The notes under the pieces: model-generated
The model's input: the letters and a program-made list of their open reading frames with translations, nothing else
The model's database searches: none
Told to the model about the DNA's origin: nothing
In this document: positions 26,520 to 38,600 of the stretch, in pieces
Layout: every line of letters starts with the position of its first letter
Numbering within the stretch: the stretch's first letter is position 1
Assembly: GCA_007922225.1 (NCBI GenBank)
Contig: ML679956.1
Span: forward strand, 13,241,049-13,305,048
Length of the DNA: 64,000 nucleotides
Reading direction: 5' to 3'
DNA from: Emydura subglobosa
Lineage: Eukaryota > Chordata > Testudines > Chelidae
Program-made: the position numbers and the translations under genes

Positions 26520-26860
26520 CGCAATTTTTACTGAACATAAAGGAACAGCCATGCTGGGTCAGACCAATGGTCCGTCAGGCTCAATATCCTGTGTCTTCCA
26601 ACAATGACCAGAAGAATGAACAGAACAGACAGTCATTGAGTGATCCTGTCATCCATGCCCAGCTTCTGGTAGCCAGAGGCTAGGGACATGGACACCCAGA
26701 GCATGGGGTTGCATCCCTGAACACCTTGGCTAATAGCCATTGATGGACCTATCCTCCAGAAATGTATCTAATTCTTTTTTGAATCCAGTTATAGGTTTGG
26801 CCTTCACAACGTAATTAACACATCTACAACTTTAAGTTTGCTTGGCAATCACAAGAATTC
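26520..26860 (-). mobile_element. CR1 LINE 3' fragment
   Basis: The plus strand shows a reverse-complement CR1-type 3' region with GCTGGGTCAGACCAATGGTC, CCAGCTTCTGGTAGCCAGAG and TTGGCCTTCACAACGT. It has no coding content. Confidence 0.65.
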
Positions 26861-27065
26861 AAAAATCAGGAGTTATACAACCCCAAGTCATGGCATTTAA
26901 AAAATAAATAAATGATATTGAGTTCTTTTTATGTGCCTTTTTGTTCCTAAGCCTTTGTGGTGCAGGAGGCCCAAATCCACAAAAGTATGAGCTTAAAACC
27001 CCGAGTGAATCCTGGCCTACCCTCATAATTTTGTTGTTACCTCTCCCAAACAATTCATATACTTA

Positions 27066-27900
27066 AGGCTATATCTACACTACAAACTTATGTTAACTCA
27101 AGTTATATCAGCATACAGTCACTGTAGTTACTTTGTCACTTATGTGTATGCCTACTTGGCTCCTTGTGTCAGTGGTGAACGTAATCATCAGGAGCACTTG
27201 TATTGATTCAGAGTGCAGCGCACCATGGATATACATCCCACAGTACAACTTACCACCGTCCACTGCATTGTATTTTGGGAAGTTTTGGCAATGCATGCTG
27301 AGGCCTAAAATGGGTCGCACAGAGGTAACTAGGAGCATGGGATCAACTTCCCATAATGATATACGTATCCCATAATTTTTACACCTTTTCTTAAGTCCCA
27401 CAAACCCTCATGGCCCTCCTCATTGTCTGCCATCTCTGACAGAAGCATGAAGCCTACACAGCTCTGCACTATTGTTATAAGCATTGCAAGCCCAGGGCGC
27501 ACAATCCTGCAGTATTTACAGAGCCGCAAGAACAGATGTGGGGGAGATGACAATTTTGTGCAGAACAGACTGCTGTGGGACATTGCAAAAACCAAGCTTG
27601 TTGGTGGCATTCATGGAGCAGCTGCAGATGTTGAAGCTCCAGTTCTGAGCCCAAGAAACAAGCACCAATGAGTGAGATCACATAGTAATGCAGATTTGGG
27701 ATAATGAGCAGTGGCTGCAGAAATTTTGGGTGTGCAAGGCCATATTTCTGGATCTGAGTGCCAAACTCACCCCAGAGTTCCAGCGCAGGGACACAAAAAG
27801 GAGGGCTGCACAGACAGTGGAGAAGCAAGTGTCGATTGCTCTGTGGAAACTTTAAACACCAGATTGTTACCATCAGTCAGAATCTCTCAACTAAATACAA
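27066..27900 (+). mobile_element. PIF/Harbinger element with transposase remnant
   Basis: The left end is TTAAGGCTATATCTACACTA, which fits a TWA target site followed by a Harbinger-type terminus common in reptiles. A transposase fragment lies near the right side. The right end is not clear, and the element passes directly into sequence that precedes a Ty3/gypsy remnant. Confidence 0.6.
27675..27885 (+). pseudogene. Harbinger (HARBI1-like) transposase N-terminal fragment
   Basis: The plus-strand frame reads IWDNEQWLQKFWVCKAIFLD, then RRDTKRRAAQTVEKQVSIAL and WKL, then a stop (TAA) and TPD. This matches the N-terminal part of Harbinger transposases upstream of the catalytic domain. No catalytic acidic residues are included, so it cannot be active. 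Identification is from pattern memory of the family. Confidence 0.6.
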
Positions 27901-28220
27901 GGTGGAATAGATTTGTTTATTGTAAATCGTTAACACATATTATAAGAGACCATTCCATGTTAAAATCACTGGTTAACACTTCTCTCATCAAAGGGGCATT
28001 GGTGGTTACAGAATGTTGTTTCTTATAACTCTGGGTAAAAGGAGTTGAAGCAAGGACTCAGATCCTCAGATCCTTTTGCTATCCAATTCTACTGGGATAG
28101 TGTAAACACCAATAAAAGTTCCCCAAAATAGCAAGATCATTCCCCTGTATACATAACTGGTGTCATAGATCTGACCCATTGGTTTACTGATTGAGTTCTA
28201 GTAGTACTGTCCAGGTGTAG

Positions 28221-29100
28221 TTGAGAATCCTTCAACGGCTGGAATTGAAGAACGAAGAACTATGGGTCCAGTTTGCTGAACTTCAGCACAAATTACTGGA
28301 TCAGGATGAGGCATTACAACAAGCTAGATCTGAGCAGAGAGAAATTTTATCATTGGCCAAGGTGGTGAAAGACCAGCAGGCTGCTGCAGCTAAGAAGCCT
28401 CCTACCATTTATGTTCCATGAGACTGGAAGATACCTGAGGTCAGTGCTTCCGAACAAAGCCAGGGGACACCATGATAGAAGAATGGATTATGTCAGTGAA
28501 GGCAGCTCTATGGGTGCTGAGAGTACTTGAAGATCACGTGGATTTTGTGGAAGAGCATTTCAAAGCCCAGGCCAGATCTACAGTGAAGTTCATGACAACA
28601 GCTGACAAGACTGATGTAGAGACGATATTTCAGCTTCTCTTAGAAATGCACACTCTTCTCTTAGACAAAATGCACACTGGAACCAGACAAAGTATTCTAT
28701 GAGAGGACACAGTATCCAGGTGGGAGCATTAGGGCCTACACATACGACCTCCAAGAGAGAATAAGCGAAGTGGAGCACCAGGATCTACAACAACTTCTGA
28801 ATGCAGATATGATCCTGAAAGAACAGTTAGTGCTAGGGTTCCGGGATGACTTCTTCCGCCATGATATGAAAAGGAGGTTTAAAGAATAACCTAGTAAGAA
28901 GTTCTATGAACTCCTGAAAGTTGCCATTACATGGTCTGAAGAAGAGGAATTTCCTGTGGAAGAGACGGCCAATCCCAACCCCTGTACACAAAGTGAAGTC
29001 CTAGTGAACGCAGCTACCAGGGAAAAGGCTCTGCCCCAAACACAATTAACGCTGGAAAGTTTAATTAATCTATCTAGAAATTGGCAGGGGAGATGCTGAA
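28221..29100 (+). pseudogene. Ty3/gypsy gag remnant
   Basis: A coiled-coil-like N-terminus (QRLELKNEELWVQFAELQHK) leads to PPTIYVP, then the capsid-like WIMSVKAALWVLRVLEDHVD and QYPGGSIRAYTYDLQERISE, and finally LREQ-like and WSEEEEF blocks. These fit Ty3/gypsy and related PNMA-type gag proteins. The frame is broken by stops after YVP, near 28700 and near 28890. Confidence 0.65.
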
Positions 29101-29499
29101 GGTGATGACTGACGTGATGAAATATAAAATCTCACCTAGTACACCAAAGTATCCAAGAGCACCAGGATCCCGAAGATACCTTCTGAAGAATGACCAGGGA
29201 AGAGACATTTGCAACACTTGTGAAAGGCCAGGGCAAACTAGCTAAAAATTTCCACTGAGAAGGAGACCAGAGTTCTAGGCACTTGAAACCAAAGGGAGAC
29301 CAGGAATGAGTGGCCCATCTACAGTAGAAGGCAAGCACTGGCAGAAGGATTCCTAGTCTGCATACAGTGCTGAAAGGAACTCAGACAGTGCCAGCATAGC
29401 TGACAACTTCAGCAAACAAGCATTTGAAGACTAACTGCTGAAGTACTTATAGCAGGGATGAAGACCAGTTGTTTGTTTGATAGAAGGTCAGAAGTCACT

Positions 29500-29800
29500 A
29501 CCATTATTGAGGCCTGTTATCGACTGGAGAGACACAAGCTACGTACTGTAGCTTGCATACCTCCCACTGACTTACTAACGTTCCCTTACTGCAATGTCTC
29601 CACTGTGCTGCGTCGACACGAAATGCCCTCCAGACAACTCAGCCTTACTCCTTTCGGGGGGGCTGTGGGTTTACTACATCAACCACAGAGCACTTCTGGG
29701 ATCGATTGTGTGGGTCTCCACTGCCCGCTCAATCGATCCCGCTGCATCGATCAGTGTAGCCCAATGCAGCGCCCAGCAGTGTAGACATATCATGAGTTAC
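29500..29800 (-). mobile_element. MITE-like element, same family as 43575-43840
   Basis: The reverse complement (ATGTCTACACTGCTGGGCGC, then GATCGATTGAGCGGGCAGTG) parallels 43585-43800 on the plus strand, including the AAGCTAC...GTAGCTTG inverted pair. It is probably a Harbinger-type nonautonomous element. It is inserted in the Ty3/gypsy remnant. Confidence 0.5.
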
Positions 29801-30970
29801 ATTTTCAGAAATATTTGAAGCATAAGAAGCCTATCATGCACAACACATGGTTTTTATGTCTAACAGCAGGTAATGGAATGGCAATCCTAATGAATGGATG
29901 CCTTGAAACAGACAGAGTACATGTGTTAGACACTGCCAGGAAAATGCATCTTCAACCTGAAAGACAAAGTCTCTGAAGGAAGTTGTATGGGAGATGGAAT
30001 CCCAGGGATTCTAGGGATGAATATCATTAGTGGGCTGAAAAGCTACTGTTGCCAGGAGAAGGAACCCGGAGGGTGAACCCTCACAGGCACTGTAAGAAGA
30101 ATGCTGTGCTGAGTAGAGTACTGGCTTGACCAGAGAGATAGAGCCATTCCCTGGGCCCCACTGGGCAGCCTGGAACTGTTAAAGTGGTCAAAAGACAGAA
30201 GGCGGTTATTCCTCCCTGGAGCAGAAAGTTGCTTGATGAACGCAGCGGGTAACAGGATATATCAATGGATATTGAGTGCTTATATAACCTACATCTCGGG
30301 AAAGCCTACCTAATGGGCTCCTGCTAGCCAATGTACTGACTAATGGCATCAGAGGAAGAATACCAGAAAATAAAACTTCTGAACTCAAGTGCAAAGGCTG
30401 TGGAATTGTATTCTCGAATCAGAGTTGCAGGGGTACACCAGTCTGTGGAAGTGGTTCCTCGGGTAGAGGCGACCTTTGAAGAGAATGAAGATGAGCTGTA
30501 GGTAACAAGAAAGGAGAACAAGTTAACTCTTCTCAAAAAAGATGTGGTAGGAAGCTGCCAGTTCCAATTCAAGTGGAGCTCCAAGAGCTGATTACTGCAA
30601 AGAGGGCTAACTTAAGGGTGCTACTAGAGAACCATCAAAAAGTCTTTTCTAAGGATGGGAGAAATATTAAGAGAAATATTTTGGTTTTCTTGGAATTATA
30701 CAGCTGGAATATTAGTTAGAGAAGTTTAATTGTAATGTTCATTTCAGTAAAGAAAAAATATATGTTAAAGCTCTGTCTCAAAATATATTTAGATGCTTGT
30801 TTTTGAAAAAAATGTTGAAAGGTAGAATAAGCTATTCTTGTTTATATACCTTGTTACAATAATAAAGTTTTCAAATATTGAAAAGTATCTCTTTTATTTG
30901 TGTCCACATTTAAAATAGAGATTACAAAATGTAACAAAGAGTGACGAGTGACCCAATCCATCACAACTAG

Positions 30971-31190
30971 CTACCCCTGGACCAGAGGATAAGAAAGGTG
31001 AGAGGCAGCAAATTGTGATGGATGGTTGATGCCCTGTCACATTTTGCTACCCCAGACCAGAAGACGGGAAAAGTGAAAGGTAGCAACTGTAACAGACATA
31101 CTTCCATCTGTCAGAAGTTGCTACCATAACCGGAGGATAAGAAAGCAGAGAGGTAGCAAATTGTGACAGTGCAGCAAAAATCTATAGATG
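30971..31190 (+). repeat. Degenerate tandem repeat, period about 75 bp, three copies
   Basis: Units begin CTACCCCTGGACCAGAGGAT (30971), CTACCCCAGACCAGAAGACG (31047) and CTACCATAACCGGAGGATAA (31121). Each is followed by an AAGAAAG-like stretch, GAGAGGTAGCAA-like sequence and TGTGACAG. Spacings are 76 and 74 bases. Confidence 0.75.
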
Positions 31191-31229
31191 TTAGTAACTG
31201 CAACTGGTAGCAAAATCTGTCAGTAGCGG

Positions 31230-32283
31230 TTTTTGACTTTACAGCCAGCAGGGAATGCTCACTAGGTTCTGTGAAATAGGGGTTCACTCATGCAAAGGCA
31301 ATAACAGGATCAGAACGTTAGGCTCAAAGTTTTAAAATTCAGATGTTTAAGTTATTTGATGCAAAGCTCCTATGGGAAAAATTAAATGAGGTGCTATTAG
31401 TCCTGAATGTATAAACAAAATATGGCCGACTTGACTGAACGTACACTTTTGAATGACAATTCACCTTTGGGCTTAGAAGAGGTATGGAAAGTTTCAGCCT
31501 AAAAATATGTTTCTGAGAAATTTGTTAATGACAACAAAAGCGTTACTGAAAGATTAGGTGCAACCTTAAGTATAGCGCTTACTACTGCAAAAGCTGTATC
31601 AAACCATGTTTTCTAAATACTACTTTCCAAAACATTTCCAAGAAGCAAGGTTTAGAAAACCAGTGAAACCAACAAAAGCCAGGAAATTCAAAGTATTAAT
31701 GTGCTCTTTTAAAAATGGACACTCAAGGTTAAACCACAAAATAAGCAAACAAGTAAATAAAGCCTATCCTGACAGCCATCCCATATTGAGGTCTTACATT
31801 CAGGAATGCGGATATATAGTATATTTCCTTATGGTTTGTGCTACAACGAGATGTATACTTTAAAAAAGCAACTGAAAATATATACACAACTTATTATGAG
31901 TCACACAGTAAAACAGATCAGCACCTATAGAAAGTTGCAAAGCAAGGGCCTGAAGCAGCAAACACTTTTACTGATGAATAACTGTGCTCCTGTGACAGCT
32001 TGTGCAAGTACATTAATGCACTTCAAAAGGATTTGCACAATCAGCCTCTCTATCAAGCATCTGGTAATATTCTTGAATGAATGAATCAGTGAAAACAAGA
32101 GCTTTTTTATACATAAATTTGAATTGTATCCTTTCAAAGAATAAAAGCATCAAGGCACAGCAAGGGTCATCTAAAGAAAAAAGAAAAATCTACACATCTA
32201 GAATCTTGCAAGGAAGAAATTCAGTATAGGAAAACTGACAGCTGACTATTGTGGAAACAAGCATCTAACACATTACATATTAC
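31230..32283. other. ANO10 intron, no recognised feature
   Basis: This is AT-rich intronic sequence between the tandem repeat and a GC-rich block at 32284. No element or coding block was recognised. Confidence 0.5.
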
Positions 32284-32790
32284 TTCCTGTGGCAGATAAC
32301 AGAGTACACCCTAGTGGGCCTCACGCTTCCATTGCTTGTAGTGGGTCAGGGTGTCTCCAGTCACTCCAGTTTCCCCGAGGAGGGGGTAGGGACCCAGGCC
32401 CACCCACTCCTCCGGGTCCCAGCCCAGGGGCCCTGTGAGAAGCAGCTATGTGCTGCTGGCACCGTGTTCCCAGCTGCAAACTCTCTTCCCCTGGGCTAAT
32501 TTTCCCCCTCCTTCTGGCTTCTTGAGCCTGGTACCTTCCTCCAGCCTGCTCTTCCACAGAATCTCTGCACTGTGGTCTGTTCCTCCTCGCAATCAGTACT
32601 CCTACGCACAGCACAGCACACACTCCGCTCCTGCTCCTCCCAGCTCGTGCCCTATCTGTTTGGGTCAGAGGGTTTTTATGGAGCACCTGGCTGGTCCCTA
32701 ATTAGCCCCAGCTGCTCCTAATTGCCCCCTAACGACTCTCAGCTAAACTGCAGGGAACAGAGCCCAGAGCATTCTGAGGCTTACATATCT
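32284..32790 (-). mobile_element. Possible LTR or other GC-rich repeat
   Basis: A GC-rich block stands out from its AT-rich surroundings. On the minus strand it has CCATAAAAACCCTCTG, which could be a TATA region, followed by purine-rich sequence. It resembles LTR-like repeats of turtles, but ends and duplications are not clear. Confidence 0.35.
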
Positions 32791-32878
32791 CCCTTCAATC
32801 ACTTTTCTACAGTCTTCTGCCTTCGCTATATCACATTCCTTAAATAAAATCAAAGCAGTTTACATTAAATATACCTAC

Positions 32879-32934
32879 CACTAAGACCTTCAGAATTAGA
32901 TGATTCTGATGTGACGATTCCAGTCTATGATTTT
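32879..32934 (-). CDS. ANO10: ANO10 56-bp exon (equivalent to human exon 7)
   Basis: This very short exon was found by searching for the missing piece between the large exon and the 75-bp exon. It encodes ENHRLESSHQNHLILKVLV once the first base of Glu is taken from the upstream exon. The acceptor is TTTTAG (ending at 32935) and the donor GTAGGTAT (32871-32878). Its 56-bp length equals the human exon as implied by published splice-variant numbering (c.1163 to c.1218). It leads into the fifth membrane helix. The exon lies in a gap of about 25 kb between its neighbours and is flanked by repeats; losing it would shift the frame. Confidence 0.95.
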
Positions 32935-33295
32935 CTAAAATATTAAAAACAATCAATTGATAAGCAATACAAAGCACAGAACATACGTTAGACATTATTG
33001 TGTATTAAAAACAAACAAGCACTTTTTCCCTCCAGTTTGGAGAGAAATATCTAAGCAAGAGACTGTGGGTAAAAGTTTGTGCTATGCCATACCCACCTCA
33101 GTGTTTAGCCCATCTTCAAGTATCCTGATGTATAACAAGTATATTAGTATTTTTTTCTATTAAAAATACTTCTAAGTATCTTTTGAGAGAACTTTTTTAT
33201 AACAGAAAGAGAGTAGGAAAATTGCACTAAGTGTTAACTGTTATTGAGGCTTTGATCCTGCTCCCACTGAAATCAAATGCAAAACTAAATGAGGG

Positions 33296-34040
33296 CATAT
33301 CTACACTACAATCTTAAATCAACCTAGATTAGGTCAATTTACAGCCACCGCAACTGCAGTGGAGGATGTTCACACTACCCTCCTTCTGTCAGTGGCACGT
33401 GTCCTCACCAGAAGTGCTTCCATAGACTAAAGAGGGGCAGTGTAGGGGGCTGAGAGTCCTCCGCACAGTTCCCTACTGGAAGCCCAGCTGACTCCTGCAC
33501 CCAAGATTCTCACCTCTCCACTCCTAACTGGGAGGGGGAGAAGGGGTGTGAGGTGGCCACCAGTGGTTTCTCATCTCCGACAGGGAGATCCGCATTGAGA
33601 GTCTGGCTGCTATGCTCCCAGCAGTGAACCAAGAGCCCACAGGGGCAGCCAGGAGCCTCGATGCCAATGAGCTCCCTGTCAGGACCCTGGGGGGCAGCAG
33701 TGCTCCTTGTGGGGAGCCCAGGCAGCAGCCCAAGCTGGGAGCCTGGCAGCCCAGCTTGGAGTGGAAACCGGGCAGCAGCCTGTCTGGGGAACCAGGAGTC
33801 AGCTTTCATGTATTGACTACACAGTCAACAACTGATTTAAGAAATGTAATGTCTACACAGACAGTGCATCACTAACTACATCAACATAAGTCCTACACCT
33901 CCAATGGAGATGGAGTTATGTTGTCAGTGTAATAGGACACTTACATCGGCGGTAGCAAGGCTGTAGTGTGTACATGGACATAGTTAGGTCAACATAAAGC
34001 TATTTTATATCGACCTAACTTTGTGGTTTAGACCGGGGCT
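33296..34040 (+). mobile_element. MITE-like DNA element with inverted ends
   Basis: The left end is GCATATCTACACTACAATC and the right end is CTTTGTGGTTTAGACCGGGGC. The inner parts hold inverted blocks around AGGTCAATT and AGGTCAACATAAAG. The GC-rich interior (33480-33790) has CAGCCCAGCTTGG- and GGGGCAGC-like repeats. No transposase was seen. Confidence 0.5.
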
Positions 34041-35436
34041 GAAATACAGTGTGAAGCAGGAATGGATCTAATGGACTGGGTCCTAATCTAACACCCATAG
34101 AAGTCAATGGAAAGACACTCTGACTTCCACTGAAATTTGGATTTGGCCATTAGATCTCAAATGGGACTTCTTATGGTACATGAAGTTCAGCACATGCACA
34201 AGTCATTACAGAATTAGGACCTTTAAAGAGTCAGACTTTAGAATTACGATACAGCCTAAACTCTATGCATGCTTTTGTTTTGTTTTAACTATTGTAAAAG
34301 TCCCTTCCTTCATGCTCATTGTCCCTGCCTAAGCAATGATTGAATAAGGGGATATATTTGTACATACTCACTTTCCAGAGTAGAAATGTACTTTAAAATT
34401 AAAGAGTGGCTATACATGCATCATCTGAGAATTTTTTTAAATCTGAAGTTATCATTTTTATTTTTTAAATTATGCCAGCTCAGTCGTGGTATTCAGTAAG
34501 GGCCATAAAATGGATATTCTCTACAGAAAAGTCATGATTAATGTTTTATTATTTTGAGCAGGCATTTCTGAATGCTCCAATGGCTAGGGGAAGAGCTCCT
34601 TTGAGGAATGGGGAGATTTTGATTTAGTTTGTAATGTTTTTGAGGCTTAGTGATTATATATGTGGGGAAAATGTGTTGCTATTTTGGATTTGTAGTGATT
34701 TTTGTATTGTACTTTTAACTGATGGCAAGAGTCCCTGAAGCCTAGAACAGGCATTCTTTTATGTATGTTTAATTAAATCCGCATTACTATAGCATATTAA
34801 TTAATTCTGGAGCATGAAGAGAAGAGTCAGAAAAACAAAATACAAACCTTTTACTTAACAGCAGTATTTATTAAAGTAAATCATCTACACTGATACACTT
34901 CTTCCTCTACAATACCCTCTTTTCAGGATCTCTAACCTTTAATTTAGTGTAAGCTCTTTCAAAAAAAACATTCAAAGTTTTCCCTTTTCTCAGTGCAATC
35001 CTTCCCCCAAACCACTATCTTCTACTAGAATTCTTTTCCTTCTCTAGCATTACTGTATTTTGACTCCTTTAAAGACTCCTGCAACTTCCAATCTCTTGAA
35101 GGCTCCAGGGCAGGGCAGCAACATTTCTTGGCACCTGACATTTCTAGGAGACAGCCCACTGGGAATCACCTGTTAGACGTGTGGAATCTTGGTCTGGACC
35201 AAATAACTCTGTACAAGATGCTGTTTTAGAATTTTGTTATTTTCTTTTACGTTTCTGACCACTTCCTTCCAACCAAAAGCTCAATACACCAGTCTCAGAG
35301 TGTTGAAATTAGAAAACTAAAACTTTAGGAAATTAATATATGCTTTTTGTTTTACTACACAATTGGGTAAAAGTGTGCTTCAAGAAATCTGTTAAATACT
35401 TTAACATACATTGGATGTTTATTCCACTAACCAAGT
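34041..35436. other. ANO10 intron, no clear feature
   Basis: The 34060-34160 stretch (CATAGAAGTCAATGGAAAGA) looks like an old amniote repeat. The remainder is AT-rich with no recognised element. Confidence 0.4.
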
Positions 35437-37776
35437 AAGAAAAGTTACTAACCTGTATTGCAATTGAAATTCCTTGAGATGCTGGCTAAATATACATTCC
35501 ACTCCTGATGCACATGCACTCCATGCACTCAAGATCAGTCTCTGTACAGCTGCACCTGTTAGGCCTGCTCAAGCACCAAGTGCCCTCATACTCCCATTCC
35601 AAGAGCATAAATGGTGTTGTTGCAGGGCCAGCTGCAACTCAGTTCTTTTTCCACCACAGAATCCAGTTGTACAATAGGATTCTGAAGCAAAGAGGAAAAA
35701 GGGTGTGTCGTGGAATACATATATATGGACTGCATCTCAAATGATACCAATTACTTCTTCAATTCTTTGTCCATATATACGTATATATTCCACTCTCGGT
35801 GACACCTACGTAGTGACCTACTAACGTGGTGGTGGTGGTAGGTGTTCAGCGTTTCCTGTACACTGCAAAAAAGCTCTGCCAAAAGAATCATCTGCTCTGG
35901 ATGCATCTATTAAAGTATAATGTCTAGTAAGGAGGTGTATCCCCAAATGGAAGCTTTACAGATGTCAATTATGGGCATGTTTCTCAAAAAAAAAACAGCT
36001 GAGGCTGTCTGTGCCCTAGTGGAATCAGCTTTAATGCTAACTGGAGGATCTAATTTGGCTAGCTCACAAGAGAGTCTTATATGCCCTGAAACCCACTTAT
36101 GTAATCTTTGAGTAGAATAGGGCAGCCTTTCATCCTACCAGCAAAGGAGAAGAATAAACTAGGAGAGGACCAAAAAGGTTTAATTCGCTGATAGTAAAAG
36201 GCTAAGGCCCTATGCACATCAAAGGTTCATAGCTTAGAGATGATTAGAATGGGGCTTGAGGGGAAAACACTGTAGATAAAATGCATGACATGATTTAAAT
36301 AGAAATCTGGTAGAAATTTAGGGTGCGGCCAAAGAAATACCTTGTTAAAATGGAAAACAGTAGACAGGAGGTCCTCCATAAGACCCCCAGGACTTCCAGC
36401 CTCCTAGCCAATGTGATTCCCACAAGGAAGGAGATTTTCATAGATATATGTAAGAAAAAACATGATGCCATGGGCTCAAATAGGAGATCCATGAGACCTG
36501 TCAGAACAAGTCCCACATAAGGGTTGGTTCCCTTAAAGATGAAAAAATTTTCAACAAACCCGTAAGGAATCTGGACATAGTGGGATAAGACAAGACATCA
36601 TATCCCCCTAAAGGTGGGTAATAAGTGCTAAAACAGTGAAGTACATCTTCACAGAACTAACAAAGTCTCAAGTCCGTTAGTGCGAGTAGACAGAAACGCT
36701 GGGATTTCCATCTCAATAGTTCGTGGTGTTCAAACCAAGTCAAAAATGCTCTTCACTTAGCAGCAGATTTTTTTTCTGGTAGATTCTTTTCTGCTATTAT
36801 TTAGAATGTTCTGTATAGCAAATGAACACAGCCTCTCTCTGACATCCATCCAAAACCAAGCTTTTAGATGAAGGGTGGCTCTTTCATTTTAAAAGAAAGG
36901 TCAGAGAATAGTGGAAGTAGTATCAGAGGACAGCTCAACAAGTGCATCAGATCAAGATAGCAGAATTGCCTCAGTCAAGTGGTAGACATCAGAACCATCC
37001 TGGATGCATCTTGTCTGATCTTTCTGAGTATACTCAGTAGGAAAAGAATCAATTAATAAGCACACAACAGTGCACAGGACCACAGCATGAGGACCACATC
37101 CATTAAGGATTCTGTCCCACTCTGGAATAGAAAGTTTGACATTTTTGTTCCTGTCCATCAAAAAGAAAAGTCTATTGATGGATGAACCCCTTTCTTGAAG
37201 ATCAACTGAATCACTGAATTGTCCACTCATGTTCTGATGAAAAGTGCCTGCTCAGACTGTCTGCCAGAGTGATATGCAGACCTAGAAGGTGAATGGTTCT
37301 GAGCGTTATCAGATGCTGGATGCACCAATTCCATAACAAAACCACATTCCTGTACTAATATGATCAAGCTCCTCGTCTGTATATATAAAACATTCCGGTT
37401 ATTTTGTCTTTCATGATGTGAATGGCACGTCCTTATATGACAGGTAAGAACTCCATGAAAACATTGCAAATTGCTCTGAGTTATAGAATATTGTGTGCAA
37501 GTGTCTCCCCTCAGAAGTGCATGTGCCTGTACCTAGAGGTGATTAAAGTAGGCTCCCCAACCCAGTAGTGAAAGGGGTGAGGAGAAAGTAACTCCCCTTT
37601 ATACCTTGTTGGTGGTCTTTACACTGACTTAAGGAGGGGACATCCTCTGAAACCATCAGAGGCATATCGAAGTTATCCTTGCTCAGAATGTAGATTTCAG
37701 CCAGCCTTGTATGCAGCATAAGTGCCTTCTGCATGACAAAAGTGCAGGATGCCATGTGACCTAGCAGATGGAAAAA
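35437..37776 (-). mobile_element. DIRS copy D, left part (ITR, recombinase, RNase H remnants)
   Basis: The left end (AGTTACTAACCTGTATTGCA) is followed by an ITR of another subfamily and an ICR with mirrored TGGAATACATATATATGGAC / CCATATATACGTATATATTC near 35715-35800. Recombinase remnants occupy about 35850-36600 (VGITLARR with the catalytic Arg region near 36400-36450), and RNase H-like remnants about 36900-37480. The DIRS sequence is then cut by copy E. Confidence 0.75.
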
Positions 37777-37949
37777 AACACTTACTAACCTTTCTGTAAA
37801 CTGTTGTTCTTCGACATTGGAATGGCCATGTGCAACACATCTCGAAGAACAACAGTTACAGAAACATTAATAACCATTTTTAATTCTTCCAGTGCTTGCA
37901 CATGTACAGTCCAACGTAGATGACTCACAAGGGCAGGCTGCCTGTAAAA

Positions 37950-38600
37950 CTGCATGGCTGAAGCTGGCATTGTCTCTAGCCTGTTGTGTAATGGCATAGT
38001 ACATTGTGAACATGTGTTCCGACAACCAGATTGATACCTTACACATGTCCTGAATTGGACTTGTGCTAAAAAAGCAGCAGAAGAGGCTTGAGACCTTGTA
38101 GACTGAGCCATTAAGTTGGCTGGTGGTGAGGTGTTCATGAAGTAATAACATGCCCTGATGCACAAAGTAATCTGCTCAGAAATGAGGAGATCTTTCATTC
38201 TTTCCATTACTGCTATGAACAGCTAAGTGGATCTGCAGAATGGTTTGGTCCTTTGTATGTAGAAGGCCAATACCTTATATCCAACAAGTGGAGGCACTGT
38301 TCTTCCCTATTTGCATGTGGTTTAGGGTAGAACAATGGCAGAAAGATTGCCTGACTGCAATAGAATTGTGCGACCACTTCTGGAAAGAATGATGGGCTTT
38401 GGAAGGACTTTGTCCTTAAAAAAGATCGTATACGGAGGTTCTGAAGCGAGGGCTCGAATCTCTGAAACTCACCAGGAAGGCTAATTTCCAAGAGAGGTAA
38501 CAGTGAGCATGTTGCCAGTCATTCAAATGGGACTCCTGTGAGTTTTGACAGAACTAGGTTTAGGTCCCACGGGGGCAGGTAGGACCACTAATCTGGGGGC
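37950..38600 (-). pseudogene. DIRS copy E tyrosine recombinase remnant
   Basis: The blocks include MCKVSIWLSEHMFTMYYAIT (with the Trp and Tyr of the active-site region), a THSTR-like AQSTRSQASSAAFLAQVQ, and FLPLFYPKPHANREEQCLHL. Frame breaks are present. The first catalytic Arg region is degraded. Confidence 0.75.

Larger units (their letters stand above)
28200..30665 (+). mobile_element. Ty3/gypsy-type retrotransposon remnant (gag, protease, start of RT)
   Basis: The order on the plus strand is gag capsid-like region (28221-29100), a Harbinger-like MITE insertion near 29500-29800, protease-like GILGMNIISGL near 30010-30040, and a block like the start of RT (LITAKRANLRVLLENHQKVF, near 30585-30645). 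After that the similarity stops. Multiple stops are present. The 27900-28200 stretch just upstream may be its leader. Confidence 0.6.

Noticed and set aside
32321..32686. 121-codon minus-strand open frame in a GC-rich block
   Set aside because: The block looks like a repeat (possible LTR). The frame has no recognisable protein features.
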